DNA of 64,000 bases from the NCBI GenBank assembly GCA_018266355.1, contig JAFEAP010000027.1, forward strand, positions 35,106-99,105, in the 5' to 3' direction. This DNA is from Bdellovibrionales bacterium. Lineage in GTDB: Bacteria; Bdellovibrionota; UBA1018. The notes under the pieces were generated by a model, which was not told the origin of the DNA, did no database searches, and saw only the letters and a list, made by a program, of their open reading frames with translations. Of this stretch, positions 60,505-64,000 are shown piece after piece (the stretch's first letter is position 1; each line of letters opens with the position of its first letter). Made by a program: the position numbers and the translations under genes.

Positions 60505-63500
60505 TCAAACGGATTATCGAGTTTTCCGCGCATCATCGATTTCTGGTTCTACTCTTGACTGGAGTCGCTCTTCTCCTTGGGTTTTACTCGCTCAAACAAA
60601 TTCCACTCGATGCCGTTCCAGACCTCTCCGACACGCAGGTGATTATCTACTCGCGGTGGGATCGCTCGCCGGACATCATGGAAAATCAAGTCACTTATCC
60701 TATCGTGTCTTCGATGCTCGGCGCCCCCAAAGTAAAGTCCGTTCGCGGATTCTCGGACTATGGGTTTTCCTATGTTTACGCAATTTTTGAGGATGGGGTT
60801 GATCTCTACTGGGCGAGGAGCCGGGTTCTTGAAAACCTGAACCGAATTTCTTCGCAGCTCCCAGAGGGAGTGAAGACGGAAATCGGTCCCGATGCAACCA
60901 GTGTCGGCTGGGTTTACCAATATACGATCCGTGACGAGTCGGGGAAGTTCAATTCGGCCGATTTGAGGTCCATGCAGGACTGGCGAATTCGCTTTCAGCT
61001 CCAATCCGTTCCGGGAGTGGCGGAAGTTGCTGCGATCGGCGGTTTCGTGAAGCAGTACCAAATCAAGGTCGACCCAACGAAGCTTGCGCTCTTTCAGGTA
61101 ACGATGGACCAGGTGCTTTCCGCCGTAAAAACCTCGAACCAGGAAAGCGGTGGGAGAACGATTGAGTTTTCCGGCACAGAGGCCATGGTGCGAAGCCGTG
61201 GCTTAGTCGACAAACTGGAAGACATCGAAAATGCGGTGGTCGCTCTGAATCCGAGGAGTCGAGCGCCGATTTTAGTTCGCCAGGTCGCGACCGTATCAGT
61301 CGGGCCCGAAATGAGGCGTGGGATTACGGATTTTAACGGCCTAGGGGATTCGGTCGGCGGAATTATTGTGATGAGGCAAGGAGAGGATGCTCCTTCGGTC
61401 ATTGCGCGCGTGAAAGAGAAGATTAAAGAGATCCAAAAGACTCTCCCAGACGGCGTGAAGATTGCTTCTGTCTACGACCGTTCGGACTTGATCGATCGCG
61501 CGATGTCGACGCTTAAAGGAACGCTGACAGAAGAGCTCATCATCGTGAGCCTCATCATCCTTCTTTTCCTTTGGCACATTCCCTCCGCGATGATCCCGAT
61601 CCTAACCATTCCGGTCGCTGTAATCCTGGCCTTTATCCCGCTTTATTTCGCAGGCCTAAGTTCGAACATCATGTCCCTTTCGGGGATCGCGATTTCGATT
61701 GGGGTACTGGTCGACGGTGCCATCGTCGAAGTCGAGAACGCTTACCGGAAAATCCAACTTTGGAACGAAGGCGGTCGCAAGGAAGACTTCCACGAGGTAA
61801 GACTCAAAGCGCTTGTCGAAGTCGGACCGTCGGTCTTCTTCTCGCTTTTAGTAATCGCGATCGCGTTTTTGCCGATCTTTACGCTTGTCGATCAGGAGGG
61901 CAGGCTTTTTAGGCCGCTCGCCTTTTCAAAAAACTTTACGATGGCCGTTGCTGCGATTCTGGCCGTGACGCTCGATCCGGCCATGCGGATGCTTTTCGCC
62001 CGTGTCGATCCGTTTCATTTCCGGAAGCCGTGGCTAAACCGAATCGCCAATTCGGTTTTTGTCGGCACGTACTACTCCGAGCATAAGCATCCAATTAGTC
62101 GCAGACTCTTTAAGATTTACGAACCAGCGCTCGAGTGGGTATTGAAACGTAAAAGACTCGTACTAGGATTGGCGCTCGCCGCCTTTCTTTCGATTATTCC
62201 TGCTTTCATGATCCTCGGCTCGGAGTTCATGCCGACTCTCCATGAGGGAAGCCTCCTTTACATGCCGACAGCACTCCCCGGCATCTCGGTCAGCGAGGCC
62301 CAGCGGGTCCTCACGGTCCAAGATCAGATTCTGAAATCTTTTCCGGAGGTGGATACGGTCTTCGGAAAGGCTGGACGCGCGGAGACTTCGACGGATACCG
62401 CCCCGCTCAGTATGGTCGAGACGACGGTCGTTTTGAAGCCGACCTCCGAATGGCGACGCCTCAAACGTTGGTATTCTTTTTTACCCGGGTTTGTAAAAGG
62501 ACCGTTCGAAAGAATCTGGCCCGAAACGATCAGCGAAGAGCAACTGATCGACGAAATGAACCAGAAGCTGACTTTTCTCGGGATGCCCAACATCTGGACA
62601 ATGCCGATTAAGAACCGCATCGACATGCTCTCGACTGGGATTCGCAGCGCGATCGGACTAAAAATCTTCGGTTCCGACCTCAAGGTGATTCAGTCGATCG
62701 GGCAGGATATCGAAAAAGCACTACGCGATCTCCCGGGCACAAGAACAGTCGTAGCCGAGCGGATCGCGAGCGGTTATTTTCTCGATGTCGATTTCGATCG
62801 TGAAAAGTTGAAGATTTACGGCCTTTCCCTGAAAGATGCCCAAGATCAAGCGATGACCGCGGTTGGCGGCAGTAATGTCTCACAGATCCTCGCGAGCCGC
62901 GAACGGTATCCCATTCAGGTACGTCTAGCCCCTGGCTTCCGGCAGGATCTGGAAGCCATCAAACGTTCGCTTATTACGAGCCCGCTCGGGGCGCAGATTC
63001 CGCTCAGCGAAATCGCGAAAGTCCACTTCCAAGAGGGACCCTCGATGATTCGCGACGAAAATGCGTCTCTCGTCGGCTACGTCTACGTCGATATTGACCC
63101 GAGAAAAACAGACATCGGCACCTATGTCGAAAAAGCGAAATCCTATCTCGAAAGCAAGGTTAAGCCGCCGAAAGGTTATTTGATTTCTTGGAGCGGCCAG
63201 TTCGAGAATATGGAACGCGTGAAAGAGCGTCTGAAAGTTGTAATTCCGATCACGCTCTTTCTGATCATTTTTCTGCTTTATTTCAACACGAAGTCTTGGG
63301 TGAAAACGGCGATCGTTCTACTCGCAGTACCGCTCTCCCTGATTGGAGCCGTGTGGCTCCTGGTTTTCCTGGGTTACAACCTTTCGATCGCGGCCTGGGT
63401 TGGAATGATCGCGCTTCTAGGGCTTGATGCCGAGACGGGCGTATTCATGCTGATGTACCTCGATCTCGCATTCGATGACCGTGTAAAGCGTGGGCAGATG

Positions 63501-63770
63501 AATTCACTAGCAGATCTAAAAGATGCGGTCATGGAAGGGGCCGTCCATCGCGTAAGGCCGAAGCTAATGACGGTAGCCGCCCTTTTCATGGGACTAATTC
63601 CAATCATGTGGTCGGTCGGCGCCGGCGCAGATGTTATGAAGCGAATCGCTGCCCCTATGGTCGGTGGACTTACGACGTCGTTCCTTCTCGAGCTTCTCAT
63701 CTATCCGGTAATTTTCTACCTGTGGAAGGCGATGACACAGTTCGGATGCAGGCTGAAAGAACTCTTATAA
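60501..63770 (+). CDS. cusA: Heavy-metal RND efflux pump, CusA type
   Basis: A 1089-residue inner-membrane RND transporter of the HME-RND Cu/Ag group. It starts with GTG overlapping the adaptor stop. Marks: IPLDAVPDLSDTQVII near the N terminus, the proton-relay segment GVLVDGAIVEVENAYRKI in TM4, and LYMPTALPGISVSEA, whose Met is one of the Cu(I) ligands in CusA. NIWTMPIKNRIDMLSTGIRS and the closing GLDAETGVFMLMYLDLAF are also typical. Twelve membrane segments in two halves with large periplasmic loops fit the family. It takes Cu(I) from the periplasm. Confidence 0.95.
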   Translation: MIKRIIEFSAHHRFLVLLLTGVALLLGFYSLKQIPLDAVPDLSDTQVIIYSRWDRSPDIMENQVTYPIVSSMLGAPKVKSVRGFSDYGFSYVYAIFEDGVDLYWARSRVLENLNRISSQLPEGVKTEIGPDATSVGWVYQYTIRDESGKFNSADLRSMQDWRIRFQLQSVPGVAEVAAIGGFVKQYQIKVDPTKLALFQVTMDQVLSAVKTSNQESGGRTIEFSGTEAMVRSRGLVDKLEDIENAVVALNPRSRAPILVRQVATVSVGPEMRRGITDFNGLGDSVGGIIVMRQGEDAPSVIARVKEKIKEIQKTLPDGVKIASVYDRSDLIDRAMSTLKGTLTEELIIVSLIILLFLWHIPSAMIPILTIPVAVILAFIPLYFAGLSSNIMSLSGIAISIGVLVDGAIVEVENAYRKIQLWNEGGRKEDFHEVRLKALVEVGPSVFFSLLVIAIAFLPIFTLVDQEGRLFRPLAFSKNFTMAVAAILAVTLDPAMRMLFARVDPFHFRKPWLNRIANSVFVGTYYSEHKHPISRRLFKIYEPALEWVLKRKRLVLGLALAAFLSIIPAFMILGSEFMPTLHEGSLLYMPTALPGISVSEAQRVLTVQDQILKSFPEVDTVFGKAGRAETSTDTAPLSMVETTVVLKPTSEWRRLKRWYSFLPGFVKGPFERIWPETISEEQLIDEMNQKLTFLGMPNIWTMPIKNRIDMLSTGIRSAIGLKIFGSDLKVIQSIGQDIEKALRDLPGTRTVVAERIASGYFLDVDFDREKLKIYGLSLKDAQDQAMTAVGGSNVSQILASRERYPIQVRLAPGFRQDLEAIKRSLITSPLGAQIPLSEIAKVHFQEGPSMIRDENASLVGYVYVDIDPRKTDIGTYVEKAKSYLESKVKPPKGYLISWSGQFENMERVKERLKVVIPITLFLIIFLLYFNTKSWVKTAIVLLAVPLSLIGAVWLLVFLGYNLSIAAWVGMIALLGLDAETGVFMLMYLDLAFDDRVKRGQMNSLADLKDAVMEGAVHRVRPKLMTVAALFMGLIPIMWSVGAGADVMKRIAAPMVGGLTTSFLLELLIYPVIFYLWKAMTQFGCRLKELL

Positions 63771-63780
63771 TTTAAGGCAA

Positions 63781-63808
63781 AAAAAGGGCCGCTTCCGCGA
63801 CCCCTTTT
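63781..63808 (+). terminator. Terminator of the cus operon
   Basis: AAAAGGG (63782-63788) pairs with CCCTTTT (63802-63808) around a CGC-TTCC-GCG inner hairpin, with the T tract inside and after the stem. It begins 11 bases after the cusA stop. Confidence 0.75.
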
Positions 63809-63912
63809 AAAGTTTGAACATTCTGATTTTGCTAACAGCAAGCCCCGCAATCGTCCGACGAAACGATAGAGGTATCGCGGTTACCCCCTCTAGCTAACCA
63901 GTTTTGCTGATG

Positions 63913-63957
63913 AGTCACTCTGCATTAACATGGCCCAAAGAGGCCAAAGGAGTGACT
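63913..63957 (+). promoter_or_regulatory. Inverted repeat covering the transposase ribosome site
   Basis: AGTCACTC (63913-63920) and GAGTGACT (63950-63957) are perfect inverted copies. The right arm contains part of the AGGAG ribosome site of the transposase. Folding of read-through mRNA would hide that site, a known way for insertion sequences to limit transposase made from outside promoters. Confidence 0.5.
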
Positions 63958-64000
63958 ATGAAGAAACGATTTACTGAGGAACAAATCATCGGCGCGCTTA
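63958..64000 (+). CDS. IS3-family transposase, N-terminal fragment (cut by window edge)
   Basis: Fourteen codons are visible, MKKRFTEEQIIGAL, the characteristic start of the IS3-family OrfA helix-turn-helix protein (IS407/IS911-like). AGGAG precedes the ATG. The rest lies outside the window, so integrity cannot be judged. The terminal inverted repeat of the element was not identified in 63,810-63,912. Confidence 0.75.
   Translation, partial: MKKRFTEEQIIGAL

Larger units (their letters stand above)
47012..64000. mobile_element. Putative genomic island (copper resistance) bordered by tRNA-Val
   Basis: From the 3' end of tRNA-Val to the right edge, base composition and codon use differ from the left 47 kb, and nearly every gene is a known or likely copper-handling gene. 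The edge is marked by an IS3-type transposase start. No integrase is visible; it could be beyond the window or lost, with possible debris at 47,065-47,200. The far attachment site is not in the window. Confidence 0.65.

Noticed and set aside
63810..63912. Search for the left terminal inverted repeat of the insertion sequence
   Set aside because: No sequence here could be matched to a known IS3-family end by eye, and the other end is outside the window.

Overview
The window is a contiguous, densely coded stretch of a Gram-negative genome. Outer-membrane proteins, lipoproteins, a Tat-exported oxidase, TolC/RND efflux proteins and many secreted proteins of unknown family point to a didermic predatory or deltaproteobacteria-like lineage. 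Bdellovibrionota/Oligoflexia is my best guess, but nothing here proves it. From about 1 to 46,900 the DNA is very GC-rich, with heavy use of TCG, GCG and CGC codons. From the tRNA-Val gene (46,937-47,011) to the right edge the GC content is visibly lower and the codon use more mixed. I read that right part as a horizontally acquired copper-resistance island.

Layout of the chromosomal part. 1-8,040 holds two unknown genes, a PuuD-type membrane protein, serB, a Nit-type amidase, hisS and ygiQ. 8,122-18,450 is one giant lipoprotein gene (about 3,440 residues) built from bacterial Ig-like repeats, three LamG-like domains and three C-terminal beta-sandwich modules. 18,640-24,000 carries a HAD phosphatase, dut, a coupled EVE/ferritin-like/GNAT operon, a CDF metal exporter and a fatty-acid desaturase whose 3' ends overlap. 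23,930-27,490 has a tandem pair of secreted paralogues of no recognised family. 27,690-38,550 mixes housekeeping genes (apaG, SDR, VanX-like dipeptidase, HD-GYP, msrC, a PHD-like dioxygenase) with an unusual operon whose matrixin protease is fused in frame to an outer-membrane barrel. 38,735-42,020 has a secreted papain-like protease, a collagen-like/LamG protein and a small permease-like protein. 42,242-44,139 is an MNIO (DUF692) RiPP cluster of the bufferin type: a small Cys-rich secreted precursor, the MNIO enzyme and its DUF2063 partner.

The copper island (47,012 to the right edge) is organised around three separate regulators. CueR sits behind its own palindromic promoter and leads a cueR-copA-small-membrane-protein operon. 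CsoR closes an operon that starts behind a GC-rich CsoR-type operator and contains a periplasmic protein and a dihaem cytochrome. An ECF sigma factor and a membrane anti-sigma candidate lead a translationally coupled cusCBA-type efflux operon. I found the same bipartite promoter, TGTCACAAA-N14-CGTA(C/G)TT, upstream of the sigma gene and upstream of the divergent operon for a multicopper oxidase, an outer-membrane protein, a Met-rich YtkA-like protein and a haem-binding protein. The ECF factor therefore probably controls both export and periplasmic oxidation of copper. The window ends inside the first codons of an IS3-type transposase.

Most striking points: the bufferin-like cluster lying only a few kb from an unrelated copper island; the shared ECF promoter; the Cx4HWx6C four-fold repeat on an outer-membrane protein; a CusB-like adaptor that lacks the lipoyl/hairpin part; a multicopper oxidase with its type-1 copper motif in the first domain; and the protease-barrel fusion with an internal sorting-signal-plus-signal-peptide junction. 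All functional calls come from reading motifs by eye; no database search was possible.
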